Part shown: positions 1 to 11,862 of the stretch, piece by piece | Layout of the letters: every line of letters starts with the position of its first letter | How positions within the stretch are numbered: the stretch's first letter is position 1 | Assembly: GCA_023014335.1 (NCBI GenBank) | Contig: JAECYW010000020.1 | Coordinates: forward strand, 124,001 to 188,000 | Reading direction: 5' to 3' | From: Galerina marginata | Taxonomy: Eukaryota; Basidiomycota; Agaricomycetes; Agaricales; Galerinaceae | DNA length: 64,000 bases | The notes under the pieces: generated by a model | What the model saw: only the letters and a program-made list of their open reading frames with translations | What the model was told of the DNA's origin: nothing | Databases searched by the model: none | Position numbers and translations under genes: made by a program

Positions 1-177
1 TTACGATAAACTCGTGACATCACGTCTGGGATATTAATCGGAGGACGGATTATCTAGCAAGATCTGGCGTTGTGAGTTGACCTAAAATATGCTAACCTGT
101 TCATAACGCCGACAACGATCTGTAATGCAATTCGGGCGTTCATATTGCCTGATAGGAGTTTTCCCAATTTCCTGATG
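1..177 (+). mobile_element. Right terminus of a second copy of the giant Plavaka-type element
   Basis: These 177 bases match 23,308-23,484, the right end of the complete element, at every position I compared. The copy ends with the same terminal inverted repeat (TTTTCCCAATTTCCTGATG at 159-177). Sequence after base 177 differs completely from that after 23,484, so this is an independent insertion with the rest of the element outside the window to the left. The perfect identity indicates recent transposition or recent homogenisation. Confidence 0.9.
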
Positions 178-421
178 CTAAATACCCGGCTTCGAAGAGG
201 TTGGTTGAGGTTAGGAAAGATGCTGCAAGGAGGATGATTCCTGAGGGTTTGGGTATGGGTGTGGGTATGGGTATGGGTATGGGTGTGATGGGAGATGATG
301 CTGGTGCGGGGGGAGTGCGAGGTGCTGGGGAGGAGGACGGGGATGAGGAAGATGATGAGGAAGATGATGAGGACGAGGAAGATGACGAAGACGAGGACGA
401 TGTTATGGGTGATGCCGATTG
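178..421 (+). pseudogene. Acidic C-terminal coding remnant next to the transposon end
   Basis: One frame stays open from the transposon end at 178 to a TGA around 421. It starts with a mixed basic/hydrophobic stretch (KYPASKRLVEVRKDAARR), then a Gly-Met repeat, then a long Asp/Glu run ending MGDAD. There is no ATG near the start, and the frame begins exactly at the transposon boundary. This suggests the 3' end of a host gene cut by the insertion. I do not recognise the protein. Low-complexity composition could also keep a frame open by chance. Confidence 0.35.
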
Positions 422-1079
422 ACTGTGAACCGCGCGAGCTTAGATTCCTATGTCGCTTTTGATTGCACTGTAGCAGAAAAGAAGAAGCAGCCTGAGTGCA
501 CTGTATAAATTTGAGTAATTAGAAACTTTGTCGAAGAGACCGCGAGGGTTTCCAATCTCCTGAGCATCTGATGCTCCAGGATTCAAAAAACGAGATACAA
601 CAATCCCCTCTTTTTTCACTGTTTTTTCGGCCTTTTTTATCAAAAAAGAACTGAAACAATCAGTCGAACAATTCCGAAAAACGCTCGAAAAACCAGCCGT
701 GAAACTTCACCCTGAATAAAGACTGCTGGTTGCTTTATTTTGCACGCCTTGCTCGTCAACGTTCAACAGTTAAGCCCAGTTTCTGCCTTTCCGAAATACA
801 GATGTTACGGGAAGACGACACGATTTGTGCGATCAAACTGTTTATCAATGTCTAGTCGCTTGCCATACACCATGGACGCTGATTTGAGATCATCAAAGGT
901 GATGGGAGGTGATCACGGTAAAGCAAAAGAGGGTATCCAATGATCATAAGTGGTCAAGAAAGAAAGGTCCACAGCTCAGGATTCAGTACAATAAATATTC
1001 TTTACAAAGCACAAACATGAAAGAACTGCGAGAAAGTGAGCGACGATTTATCAAGTATCAAAAAATGAGAAGTCAGATC
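422..1079. other. Intergenic stretch, nothing recognised
   Basis: Only short unsupported frames occur here. The stretch lies between the acidic coding remnant and the 3' end of the minus-strand SH3 gene and probably holds two converging 3' ends. No repeat or RNA gene was recognised. Confidence 0.5.
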
Positions 1080-4000
1080 TTAGAAAGCACCAACCACCGA
1101 CCTCCCAATGTAACCGTCTAGAACCTAGAAAAAAAGATGTCAGACCAATACCCTCAAAAGACACTCGAGAAGTACGAACCTTATCCATCTCCTCAAGTTG
1201 CTTAAATCCGGGTGCATAAATCTCACGCACAAGCGGGTGCAGCCCCTCCAAGTCCAAAGGAGCCCCAAATAACAGCTCGTCCACCGGATGCATAGGCTCC
1301 TTCAACTTCTTGGGCACCGATGCTGACGCCTTGTACTCGATGATCGCCATCATCTGCGAGAGACCAAAGTCGTCTTTTGGCATAACCATCTTGCGCTTCT
1401 GCTGGGTCTTTGGGGAGCTACGGGCCTTCTCGTCCACACGGGAAAGGCTGGACGGCGTAGGAGGCGTACCGCGTTCACGGTCAGGCGTACCGCGGCCACG
1501 GTCAGAGTAATCGGAGATGACCGAGGCAATGGATGGGTTCCTCCGACTGCCCACAGCAGGGGCAGGCGACGGGTTCGTTCTGTTATTGCCACCGGTAGGA
1601 GTAGTAGTTCCAGGCCGGCTGGCCGACCTCTCGTCTGGAACGATGTTGGCAACCGGTGTGGCTCTCGCATTCGAATTGAAAGATGGGTCGACAACATCAT
1701 CGTCTTTCTCGACCATGGACCTGGAGGTAATCGCCGCAGAGCCAGGCGTAACGGACCGCTTGTCATGCACCTCGCCCTCTCCTTCATCAGCCGACGCCGA
1801 ATATTCGGAAGCAGAAAGAGTAGATGGCTCCAAACTATCCCTATTCGCATCCGCCGACTCCAGCGAATAATCCCTCTGCTTGCCCTTGCCCTTCCGAATC
1901 TTGTTCAGCACCCTGTCCAACTTCTCTCCAATTCCGTCTTTGTTTTTGATAAAGACACCTTCCAACAGGTCAGTCTTGTTATTGTTTATTTCCCTCCATT
2001 CCTCCTCAATAATATCGCTGACATCGTACGTCGTCTCGCCGTCAGGCTCAACGTAGGAGTACCGCATCCGATCTCCAACGTCGTATCGAGAGCTGCGTAG
2101 GACCGCATTGCCGGGCAGGAGTACGTCCATTCCACGCACGGAGTTGGTAGACGCAGAGACGATCGCCCTTTGCGTCGCACGTGTAGCAGCACGCTGAGCA
2201 GCAATGATCTCCTGCCTGGACGGTTGTTTGAGTTTGTTGCCAGTGGCGCTGCTATGCTCATCCACAGGGCTCTGAGGGTCCGAGTTGAAGCTCGAGCTCG
2301 ACTCGCGGTGCAGGTGTTGCAGCGCAATTTCATCCAAGGGTGCTGAGAAGCGTTTCCTGGAAGTCGAGTTCCTGTAGGACGTGGCGCGACGAAGGACAAA
2401 TACAGGATCGTCCAAACGGATATCCTCCAGTGTGCCTAAAAGATGGGACGAGTCAAGCGAACGGCGCTTGTTAATTGCTGGCTGCCTATCAGGTCCTCTG
2501 TACTGCGGTGGCCTTGGGAAAGCATCGACGATCTTGCTCGACGGCGGCAGTTCCCTTTCTGCAAAATCATAAAAAATGAGCAAACCAATTATCGCAGCGC
2601 CAAAAAACAATATTCAAATGCATACCATGCCCATCAATGCTAACCATCAACCCGTACCTTACCCGAACCCCACTCCTCCTCTTCGTCGTCTTATCCTCCA
2701 CCTCATCGCCACCATCGATAACCCCATCCTGTATGCCAAACCTTTCCAGGCTGATCTCAGTCACCTCAGCTACTGTGACATTCTTCGGGAACATGAAGAT
2801 CTTGCGCCTCAGATTTGGCGACACCACAATAGGCGTATGCGGGTCCGGAAGCGTATTCTTGAACACGATCGCCTCCGTCTGCGGGTGGAACTGCATGTCG
2901 TCCGGCAGGTCCTCAGCGTAGATGACGAGCTGCATAGCGAACCGCACAGAGGGCGAGCTGAAACGTTCGGGCGTGACGTTGGCACCAGCAGTCGACACAG
3001 AGAGGAATTGCGATTTGCCAATGCCATTGGCATTCGCTGCACCCGCCATCTCCACCGAATCTGAGTATGAGGTATCTGCAATGAGCGTGTCATCTCCTTC
3101 GTGCCCATTCTCGCTGCTGCCGCCGTCCAGACTCAAACCGTCGCCCCGCCTGTTCAGATAAAACTTGACCGCCGAATCGTCCGTGAAATCGTTCATCGAC
3201 AGCTTCTTGATCGCCGGGTGCATCGATAAATTACTCGAAACCGAGCTGATGCTGCCGACACTGCTCCGCTTCACCTTGGGCAGCTCCATCGTCTCCGTCA
3301 CAAGGGTATCAAACACGACCAACGGGTTCTCATTGGGCTGCAACACCGAGGAGCTTCCGCCCTCCACCTGCTTGACAGTGAGGTAATACTGGCTCTCGTC
3401 CTCCGCGGTCGGAAGCCGGAAACGCTGGATGGCTTGGCGGACGAGGTCAGACGCGGTCGTGGAGGGGTTGAGGAGGACTGTTTTGAACGTCGCCTCCGTC
3501 TGCAGATTCTTGCCCGCAAACACACGGATGACACTCAGGTTCGCCTGGCCGTCATTAGACGAAGGACTGGTGAGGATCAGCGACCCAGGTCGGGGCCGTG
3601 CGGCTGGTGGGCCCAGCGAGCTGGATAATGGTGAGCTGAGCATGACAGCCGAGGCAGATTGTAATCCATACGAAGGTTGCGCCTCCGGAGGTGAGGAGGG
3701 CGAACGGTTGAGGTATTCCTTGTACAGCGTCATGTGCTGCTGGTCTCGCTGCCTGAGTTGGTTGGCGTGTTCAGATACCTGTGGGGTCGTGGATCGCTCA
3801 GGCGTAGACGGAGCGTTGGCTGGCTGGGCAGCTACAGGTGCAGGCGCACGTATGTCAGTAACAGCATTTCTTAAACTAATTGCCTGTTGTTGCTGTTGCG
3901 CCGTCGTTGTTGTAGGAGATATAGCTCCGTCCGCAGGTGGAGACGGTCGGTGTCCAGACCGACTCGAATCCTCCGACTCGCGACCAATGTTTTCACTGCT

Positions 4001-5601
4001 TTCCACTGACGCAATAGACGGACTCTTATCCTTTGTCTTGTCCTTCTTGTTCCTCTTAAACAGATCACCAAACACGGAACCCTTCTTCTTCTTGTCCTTG
4101 CCCTCGTCATCAGTCGTATCCGCCTTCGAGGAGGACGAAGGCTCCTTGCGTAACTTGGCCGGCTGAGGCTTGTTATACGTTGCCGAGCTCACAGGAGCCG
4201 CCATCTTCTCCTTGCCCCGTGTCTTCTTCTTCGCCGACTCGTCAGACGACATGTCATCTTCACGCATCCGCTTCGCCCGCTCCTCCTCTATAACGATGCT
4301 CGGAAGATACGGTTGCTGCGCCTGCTGTTGCGCCTGTTGTGGTTGTTGATCATATTCCCGTGCGATAGTGGGTGTTACCGTCATCTTCCGTGTCTCTGTC
4401 ACCTCCGCGGGGTCAATGCGTCGCGGCGCCTGGGCGGCGGTGGGCGCATCCTGCGCCGTTCTCTCGCGTGAGCCTGCAGGACGAACGGGCTGCAGTGGCT
4501 GTTGAATTTGCGGTGCCAGCTGTTGCTGCTGAGCCTGAGCAGCTTGGGTAGCCTGCTGTTGCGCCAATGCTTGTTGTTGCTGTTGCTGTTGTTGTAACTG
4601 CTGCTGTTGCCGAACCTGCTCTTCGTGCTGTTGCAGCTGCTCTTGCTGCAGTGAACGAAGTCTCTGCTGCTCCTGATACTCGCGAAGCGACCCAGGCTGC
4701 AACGCATCGGGAATCGGTGCTGCCCTATTTTGCATCTCCTCAGTAACTGTGTCGTCCCACTGCATCCCATCATCAACATCCACCAGGTCGTCCTCGTCCA
4801 TACTCTGCATGTACATCTGCTCATTCGCAAGGTCCATGTCCTCATCCTCGAACCCGTCGGTGTCCCACTCCTCGTCCTCGTCCTCCACCTCTCCGTCTCT
4901 CAACGCCGGTACGTAGCGGTGCTGCGAGCGCACAGAGTTGAAGTGCACGCTGCGCCTGTTGGTGTTTCTGCTCGAGTCTGCCTCTGCCCGGTTTGGAACC
5001 GGTGAAGTTGAGACTGCGCGGAATGCGACGTTGTTGCGGGCGCGATCTTGCGCCGCCCGTGAACTCTCTGCTTGTTCGATCTCCGTAGCAAGCGCAAGCT
5101 GTAGACGTATGATGTTAGATAGATTACAATAACATGATATAAAATACTTGCATCAACGTTACGATGTTTGTTCAACCGTGCAAGACGCTCGAACGGCGTC
5201 TCGATGTTCTCGGCAGGGATATACCCCACCTCCTGCGTCTTGAGGACCCGCACAAGCCACCAGTAGCTATTACTGTCGTCCATGAGGTACAAGCTGTCTC
5301 CTTTGACGACGTTCGCCTGCCCCTCGACCGTTGCCGCAAAACTATGCAACGCATAAACCATATCAAAGTCAATGGACTCGTTCGGAATCGAGAGCGTCGA
5401 GGAGACGTCGTCTTCAAATGCATCCGCGTCCGCGTCATCGTTCTCCGAGTCGTCTTCGAGCACCGAATGCTCTTCGTCGTCCGTTCCGTAGTTCATGGCA
5501 GCCTCTGCGTGCGATTGGAGGTGCTGACCGTCGTCTGCGTGGATTTGGTCCCTCAGGTCAAAAGTATCCTGCCTCTGAGGCCTCCTAGGCTCGGTATTCA
5601 T
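1080..5601 (-). CDS. SH3-domain protein with RA-like regions (Bud14/Tea4-type SH3), probable polarity/cytoskeleton scaffold
   Basis: Four exons read from high to low coordinates: 5601-5152, 5098-2626, 2558-1180 and 1124-1080, about 1,448 aa. All junctions keep frame. Residues 1-80 are acidic. An SH3 domain follows at about 81-137 (ALHSF, SYWWLV, GYIPAENIE), with the tail ERLARLNKHRN that resembles Bud14-type polarity proteins. A poly-Gln region lies at about 303-355, a Lys-rich disordered part after it, a Ras-association-like region at about 668-755, and a second conserved globular region at about 868-970. The C-terminal third is Ser/Thr-rich and conserved-looking only near its end. The first intron (5099-5151) has a GC donor (GCAAGT) and an AG acceptor. 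The fourth exon is only 15 codons. The domain assignments are from motif recognition; a cell-polarity role is inferred from the SH3 type and is not shown. Confidence 0.85.
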
Positions 5602-6199
5602 GGCTGAAAGCTATTGAAAAGGCGAAAAAGAGTGTAAAGCAGGTGCCAGCTGGGCACGAGGCAGCGTCGTTGAATTGAAGTCCCTGCTTCGGTCAAGGAA
5701 AGGAAGGTTGGTATTTTTTGAGAATTCGACCACAATTAAGGCGTCTTTGGTTAGTGGCGCCGTTCGCCGGCGGCGACGATGGCAAAGGAGGATAATCCAA
5801 GGGCTGGAGGATGGTGGTCAGTGCTAAATGGTCGCCACTAGCAGCTTACATAACGACATTCAAGACCCCAAATTTAGCAGTCCAAACGGCTACTTTCCTC
5901 CCTCTAAGCCTTAAAGGTCATCTTGGTAACTTTATTTACTGCAACTGGGGCATTATATGTTATACCTCATCACTGCGCCAACCACTTGCCACTAAGAGAC
6001 CGCAACTTGTGTCCGAAAGTAAAATTACATCCAAATATTAATTACACAAGAGAAGGAGAGTGATTGTCTTTCTCTTTTTGCTTTATCAATGTCCTATAGT
6101 CCGAGAAAAACACGAAGGCGCTATTTAGTCCGTAGTAAATGTTCCTCTGGCACGTAGCTAGCATCCAACCAGCAGTAGACAGCAATTGGAATCGTATTA
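5602..6199. promoter_or_regulatory. Promoter region of the SH3 gene and 3' flank of the interrupted secreted-protein gene
   Basis: About 600 bp without a supported coding frame. It lies upstream of the ATG at 5601 (minus strand) and downstream of the stop codon at 6200-6202 of the interrupted minus-strand gene. No clear TATA box or other specific site was recognised. Confidence 0.4.
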
Positions 6200-6253
6200 T
6201 TATACCTTTTGGAACAAGAAGCGCTGGCTGATGTCTCCGTTCGCGCCGATTAT
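6200..6253 (-). pseudogene. Severed 3' end of the secreted-protein gene
   Basis: On the minus strand this piece reads, after removal of a 2-bp duplication, in frame with the exon that stops at 23,485 on the other side of the transposon. It encodes the last ~17 residues (ending FLFQKV) and the original TAA at 6200-6202. It is now separated from its gene by 17.2 kb. Confidence 0.75.
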
Positions 6254-6295
6254 CATCAGGAAATTGGGAAAATCCCGAATTAGCAATATGATGTT
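6254..6295 (+). repeat. Left terminal inverted repeat
   Basis: The first 19 bases are an exact inverse complement of 23466-23484. The match then continues imperfectly with one 1-base offset, including TCC and GCAATATGA. It marks the left boundary of the element. Confidence 0.9.
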
Positions 6296-6298
6296 CAT

Positions 6299-6810
6299 GA
6301 CCCCACTATAACATTATACTGCCTCGACAACAGCTCATAGCCAATTAAATGCACACCGTAGGATGACCATGGCATTATCAATCAGATACAATATTGCTTC
6401 TGCAATGTCTGGTGATTAAAATATAGCAAGGAGATTGTAACTGTGTTGTGAAGTGGCTGTAATGTTCATAGGGGAATCATAAGATCGTACCGCCTCGAAG
6501 ACAACTTATAACCTGTTATATACACGCCGTAGGATTACCAGGGTACTATCAATTGGATAAAATATTAATTCTGTAATGTGAGATGATCAAAATACGGCAA
6601 GGAGATTGCAATTATGTTGTGAAGTGGCTGCAAAGTTCGTAGTGGGTTCACAATATCCTACCGCCTTGATAGCAACTCGTAACCTGTTAGCTGCACACTG
6701 TAGAAATATCAGGGTAATGTGCATCAGATACAAGATTGCTTCTGTAATGTGAAATAATTCAAATATGGTGACGAGATTGTAACTACGCTATGAAGTGGCT
6801 GCATGGTCCA
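6299..6810. repeat. Left subterminal tandem repeats, three units of ~170 bp
   Basis: Units at about 6299-6469, 6470-6640 and 6641-6809 share blocks such as CACACYGTAG, TCAGATACAA, TGCTTCTGTAATGT, GAGATTGTAACT and TGAAGTGGCTG. The units are diverged. They are probably transposase-binding or structural subterminal repeats, as is usual for CACTA-like elements; that function is inferred. Confidence 0.85.
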
Positions 6811-8298
6811 AAGGGGATCACACTATCAACATCGGGTCCTGGATGCTCTACCTTTCATTATAATCCCAGCATAGAATTGTAGACCAAATATAAGGCAGAT
6901 ACAGTGTTGGAGTTTCACAGGCAAACGTGATACGCGCCGACATGCCACCAGGCCGCCAACCAATCCTTCAACAAAGCAGTAACTCAGCGGGCCTCCCTCC
7001 TCCGTTTTTTACAGCGGCTGGCATTACATTTGGTGCAATTGTAAATGGCGAAAATGCTGGTGGAATAGGCATGGGTTAGGTGAAACTAAGTATGAGCCAT
7101 GTTAGGTAGGCGGAAATTGATACCATGGTTTGTTCAGGAAGTTTAAAGAGGACATATGAAAAGCGCGTGATTGACATCGACTCCATCTGGTATCCGACGG
7201 TCGACAAGGCTTGAGTGGATGGATTCTCCCTATGCGAGGTGCTTTTCGAGTGCGACCTGGATGACCTGTGGTATGCAAAAGGGCATAGAAGTTGTGAGAG
7301 GACGTTGAGGGTGAAGACGAAAGCGGAAACACCTTTTATGAAGCATGCAGATTGGAAAATGGGGGTAACAGTCAGCCGACGTGAGTCCTAGTTAACTGGC
7401 TGGACAGTTTGGTAGCCGGAAACAGAGGGACCATATTTGCAACAAAGTGTATTTATCAGCTAGATTTTGAGGGAAGAACGGGGCTAAACGCTCGCCAACA
7501 AACCCGTTATACTCTCATGCCCAATTGCGCCATTCCTTCCACCAACACCCCTCACTATGCTCAGCGGCAAGGCCTGCGGGTCTTCCTAGCGTTGATATTA
7601 GCACTAGCCGCAGCGCTGAGCCCATTCGAGTTCGCGGCAGAGTGGAAGGACCAGGGCGGCACGGACTGCTCCCTATCACGAGAGCATCAGAGGAGCTTGA
7701 TGAGCCATTCTTCAAAGTCCTGGGATGATGCAGTCGAGCGACTCGTACCAGATGTCCATGATGCATTCGTCTTGCTGTTTGTTAGAGGACTGCAAATTGG
7801 AGTTTTGGCAAACATTTCATCGGAAAATTTGAGGCCGAAGACTCACGACAAACACCACGCACTGATCTCTGTCGACCTACGGTAACATGAGTGTCACGGC
7901 ATTATCCAATATCTGGACGTGGACTGCTCTTTGCATTGGCGATGCACAATGCCCCGGAGGACAACCATCCTTGTTGGAAAGCGAGGTGATATGTTAAGCG
8001 CGCTCGCAGACAGTGGCGGCAGTTCTGAATCATCGCTGGACCCCTTGCATTTGGAGTGGGACTAGGACCACCAGCGGGCAACGGATATCACGGAGGGTAT
8101 AGGAGCGACCGACGCTGCCTGCGGCACGGAAAGGTGTTAGAGGTTCTGTGTTGTGCTAATAAAATAAGTAAGGATCACATGCAGGCTAGAAACCTGAAAA
8201 TATGCACTCACTTTCCATCTTTCCCTCTTTTCATTCCTTTCTAGATTCGAACTTGGGTTAGGCCTCGCACCCATGGCTTCATCCGCCATCCGACCCGA
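6811..8298. other. Left arm of the transposon, no supported gene
   Basis: A 45-codon open frame with an ATG at 6942 and stop at 7077-7079 (Gly-rich end) and a longer frame at about 7409-7885 are present. Neither has splice or domain support. They could be remnants of older cargo. Nothing else was recognised. Confidence 0.4.
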
Positions 8299-9704
8299 AC
8301 TTTTTGGGGAGCGCAGTGCGTCGTCTATTAACCAGCGGGCTCTGGCGTGACGATGCAGCCGCTGCCAGAGCGCTCTGTACGATTAAATCGCTTGCTTTGA
8401 GCATGCAGTCCCGTGCATGCCCTCTTGCAGTGCCAGTGACGTCGCCTGTTCCAATGACGGTCTTCTACGGGGCAGCGTCGTTGAGGTTGATACTGTCGCC
8501 TTCCTCCTCGAAATCTGTGAGCTGCACCCGGCTTGCCAACGATACGCAATTCCGGCGTCAGTTGAATGGGTTGGGAGTTAAGTTCGAGCTCGAGCTCGAA
8601 GCGAAAGACAAAGCTGCTGCGATGAGGCAAGGCTGGCTCTTGCTGGGCAAGTCTGGTGCTGATACTTGTGGATGCGGTGGTGGTGTGGTATCGCGGGCGG
8701 CGGGGCGTCGTGGAGAGGTATGACGTTGATAGCGAAGGTGAGTGATGATGTGAGAAGTGGATGTATGCTGATGAGTGGGATGAATGGGACTGGGAATCGG
8801 GTGGAATGGTGGATTGATGTGTTCTGTTTCTGAGCCTGGCGAGGCGGGCTCGCGGTCGTGGACGTGGACGTGGGTGCGAGGGTGTCTGAGCGGGATTGTG
8901 GTTGATTTGAATATTTCGTGTAGGGTGAGGATGTAGATGACGATGTATGAATGTTTGGCGTGCTCCGGCGCGCGGGCGACGGCGTGCACAGTTTTCAAGT
9001 TTGTCCAGAGCCTTGTGAGGTGATAATGGCGAGTACCAGAATTCGAGTAAGGCAGACGCCAGCGAGGCCATGGAACAGATGAAAGGAGAATGAATAGCGT
9101 AGTGTCAGACAGTGTCACACACAAATTCAAAATTGCATACCAATCGGTTCCTCTGAGTGAGGCTCTTCACTCTCTGCAGTGCCAACACATTCTTGCTTGA
9201 GCTCTTCGTCTTCATATTGTCGTTGCTGCCAGTGAGAAGCATGTGGTCCAGGCAGGGAGTATCATCCCCGTCCAGATCGCTATTGTTGTCGTTATTGACG
9301 TTCTTTTTATCATTAAAATCACCGTCTAAGTCGGGACGAGCATTTTGCGCATCATTGTCCTGCATCTGCATATTCCAAAGCCTGCTCCTGCTCTCGCTTC
9401 CCCTGCCGGGACCGACGCTGCTGCGCTCCATGTTCCTATTCGCAAGCGTGCCCACTGCGTGATAAGTGTACGTGACCATACTCGCACCGCTGTTCGTATT
9501 GCTATAGTGCGACAGCAGCCGTTCCATGTCCTGGCCCCTACCTCCGCGCAGGACAATAGTTGCCGGATCAATTGTAGCACTGGGGCTTTTACAATAGTTC
9601 TCGAGGGGCCGCAAACTGCGCGGTTGTGCCGACTTTGTCGCTTGGGCAGCCAGAGAGCGAGAATTCAGGGGCTGCGAAACCTTCAAATGTCGATTATGCA
9701 GCAA
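8299..9704 (-). other. Low-complexity overlapping frames, possible cargo gene
   Basis: Minus-strand frames at about 9704-9105 (Asn/Asp-rich, ATG-initiated from a Met about 50 residues in) and about 9071-8328 (His/Pro/Ser/Arg-rich) stay open for 200-250 codons, but plus-strand frames overlap them. A possible donor (GTATGC) lies near 9140, yet no convincing acceptor links the two frames. I recognise no domain. The composition makes chance open frames likely; a spliced hypothetical gene cannot be excluded. Confidence 0.25.
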
Positions 9705-10690
9705 TTCCTGCGAATGGGCAGCTCTAGGCTAGGGATATCGACACCGAGATGCGTTCTATCGGCTCAGTTTTGTGAGCAGAACCTATCAGCAAAGTCTTAG
9801 CTGCTTTAGAACCAACGGACTGGCAAAGAAACCTTACAAACCTGAAGGAGAGAGCCATCTTAGCTCAAGCGAGATTTCGATGCAAAAGGCAATGCTTGGA
9901 TGATAACAAGTGCGACACAGCACTATGGGCAGCTGAACCTGCACAGGTCCAAGGTGAGGGTAGTCTTGGACCTGATGGTGTTTAGCGTTGATTTGAGCTG
10001 TTGTAAATGCCAAATTCAGTCAGCTTGATATGCGCGACACATACGCGAAGGTATGTATAACTTACCTTGAGTCTCATCCCGCCTCCATTACTTCCTAGGG
10101 CTCCAAGGCTATGCTCCTACTGAATTTGGGGAACAAGGTTTTCGACCCGGTTAGACTTAGGTTGCGCTCAAGAGGTTCAAAGACACGTTATTGTCAATTG
10201 AAAGAGTTGGATCTGAAGCGAGGTGACAAGAACCCAGGAACTTATCCTCGCCTTTGCGGACAGACGGCGTGGTTGATGTCCTAGAGCCGCAAGCCACAGC
10301 CACCGATCAAATGCACGCTGTTCAATTACTGCAATGCAATCGATCAGTGGCTGTGATGGTGTCATTCGAGGAATTCAAGCAACCACTCTGCCGTGCCGTC
10401 AAAAGGATCCTCTCGATCGTATCGCACAGTGCTCAGCACAACAGGTGAGTAAACTATTCAGAAAGTACTCATTGTATTAATCTGATCAATTTTGAAGTTT
10501 CCAACAGCGCGATTCGACCTCAACAAAGGTATAACAAGTTGAACACATAGCACTTACGACATTGCGCTTTGAATCCGAGTGGTGCCTCCTACTTTTTCCT
10601 TGGAAACCGCTCCAATAATTCGAAGAGGCTCGTCATGCTCCACTCCCGAACCTGCCACAGAGACTCCTCCCGGGTATATAAGAAGTCAAA
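9705..10690. other. Transposon interior, nothing recognised
   Basis: A 64-codon frame at 10254-10448 runs into a GTGAGT-like donor at about 10445, which could be a lost or distant exon of the gene starting at 10,691. No other feature was recognised. Confidence 0.3.
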
Positions 10691-11431
10691 ATGGTGAGAG
10701 ATCAACACAAAATGAAAGACAATAACCCTCCCCACCAGTACATTCCGCTCTACTGCTCCCAGCCCTCGCAAAGTCGGCTCGATTATGAAGCTGAACTTCA
10801 TTACTTCCCGCCCATCAGAGATGGGAACTGCGCCCCCCTTTCTCCTTCTATTCCTAGTCCCCCTTGCGCTCAGAGTCAGGCAGTTCAGCAAACCATGGAT
10901 GGTTCTGAAGATGAGCTCTGGGGTTTTCCATCCATCAAAGAAGGGAATGACATCCCTCTCATTCCTCCTACTCTTGGCCGCTCTTTTCAGCATCATCCTC
11001 AGGCAGTTCAAAGGAGTTCACAGATCTTTGGCTTGCAAAACGCGCTGACGATGTCGGTCGGAGACTCGCAACTTCCCTTGTCCAGCAAAGAGGAACCTTC
11101 TCAATCCCGGCGTCGTCAACAGCCCAATGTAGGACTAGGAGCAGCCAACATAGTCAACACGGTTGAGGTGAGGATGTATACTCTCTTTAGATTGCCATAC
11201 TAACTATGAAGGGTGTTTCTTCATCAGACCAAATCCACTTTAAAGCGAAGAATTCAGGACGATGCCGATGAATCCCCGTCAAAAAAGCGGCGTGTTACTA
11301 TTCGCGATGAAGACGCCATGGGATCGGTGCGGCATAAGATTGCTAGTCTTAAGAAAAGGATTGAGAAAGTGGCTGCCGAAGCACAAGATATCTGTAGTAC
11401 GTTGCAAGAACTTCTACGTGAAAAGCCATGA
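10691..11431 (+). CDS. Transposon cargo protein of unknown function with internal repeat and C-terminal helix
   Basis: Two exons, 10691-11167 and 11228-11431, joined by a 60-bp intron (GTGAGG..ATCAG) in frame, giving 226 aa from the ATG at 10691. The N-terminal half holds a diverged internal duplication: ELHYFPPIRDGN and ELWGFPSIKEGN, each followed by a Pro-rich segment and then by QAVQ. The C-terminal part begins KRRIQDDADESPSKKRR, a likely nuclear localisation signal, and ends in a charged heptad-like helix that suggests a coiled coil. It lies next to the DUF6698 gene inside the transposon, so a role with the element (DNA binding or partner of the transposase) is possible but inferred. I do not recognise the family. 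Confidence 0.6.
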
Positions 11432-11862
11432 ATCTGTACATACCAAATTTGAGCCCGACATTTGTACATACTAAATACAAACTGTAAATTCTAACGTTCT
11501 ATCAAGTCTTGTTATATCATATATATTCCAAGTTCTGTATCCCGTTCATTCATGCCACCTCCCATTTCCTACTAGTAGCACATTTGTTAATTCAACTCCC
11601 TCTTTCACTGTCCCACTTTGTGCTCATGGTATCGCTTCGGGGCTGTTGTGTATCATAACAATTATTCAAGCAATCACATCAAGAAATACTACAAGGCTGA
11701 GTACATTTATTATTGAACAATATGGCGGACAGAGGCTTTAAGATACAATACATTTGTTATCGAACTATATGGTGAACAGAGGCTTTAAGATACATACAAC
11801 TCAATTATGATGAGGGACAATATAGACAAGTGTTGAGTCAATCATCGAAGGACAAGCACGGC
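11432..11862. other. Intergenic stretch between convergent cargo genes
   Basis: AT-rich sequence between the stop of the plus-strand 226-aa gene and the stop of the minus-strand DUF6698 gene. A short direct repeat (ACAATATGGCG/ACTATATGGTG followed by ACAGAGGCTTTAAGATACA) occurs twice at about 11,717-11,795. Probably shared 3' untranslated sequence. Confidence 0.4.

Noticed and set aside
3429..4166. 245-codon plus-strand frame inside the SH3 gene
   Set aside because: It overlaps the long, correctly spliced minus-strand gene, has no domain, and is explained by biased codon composition.
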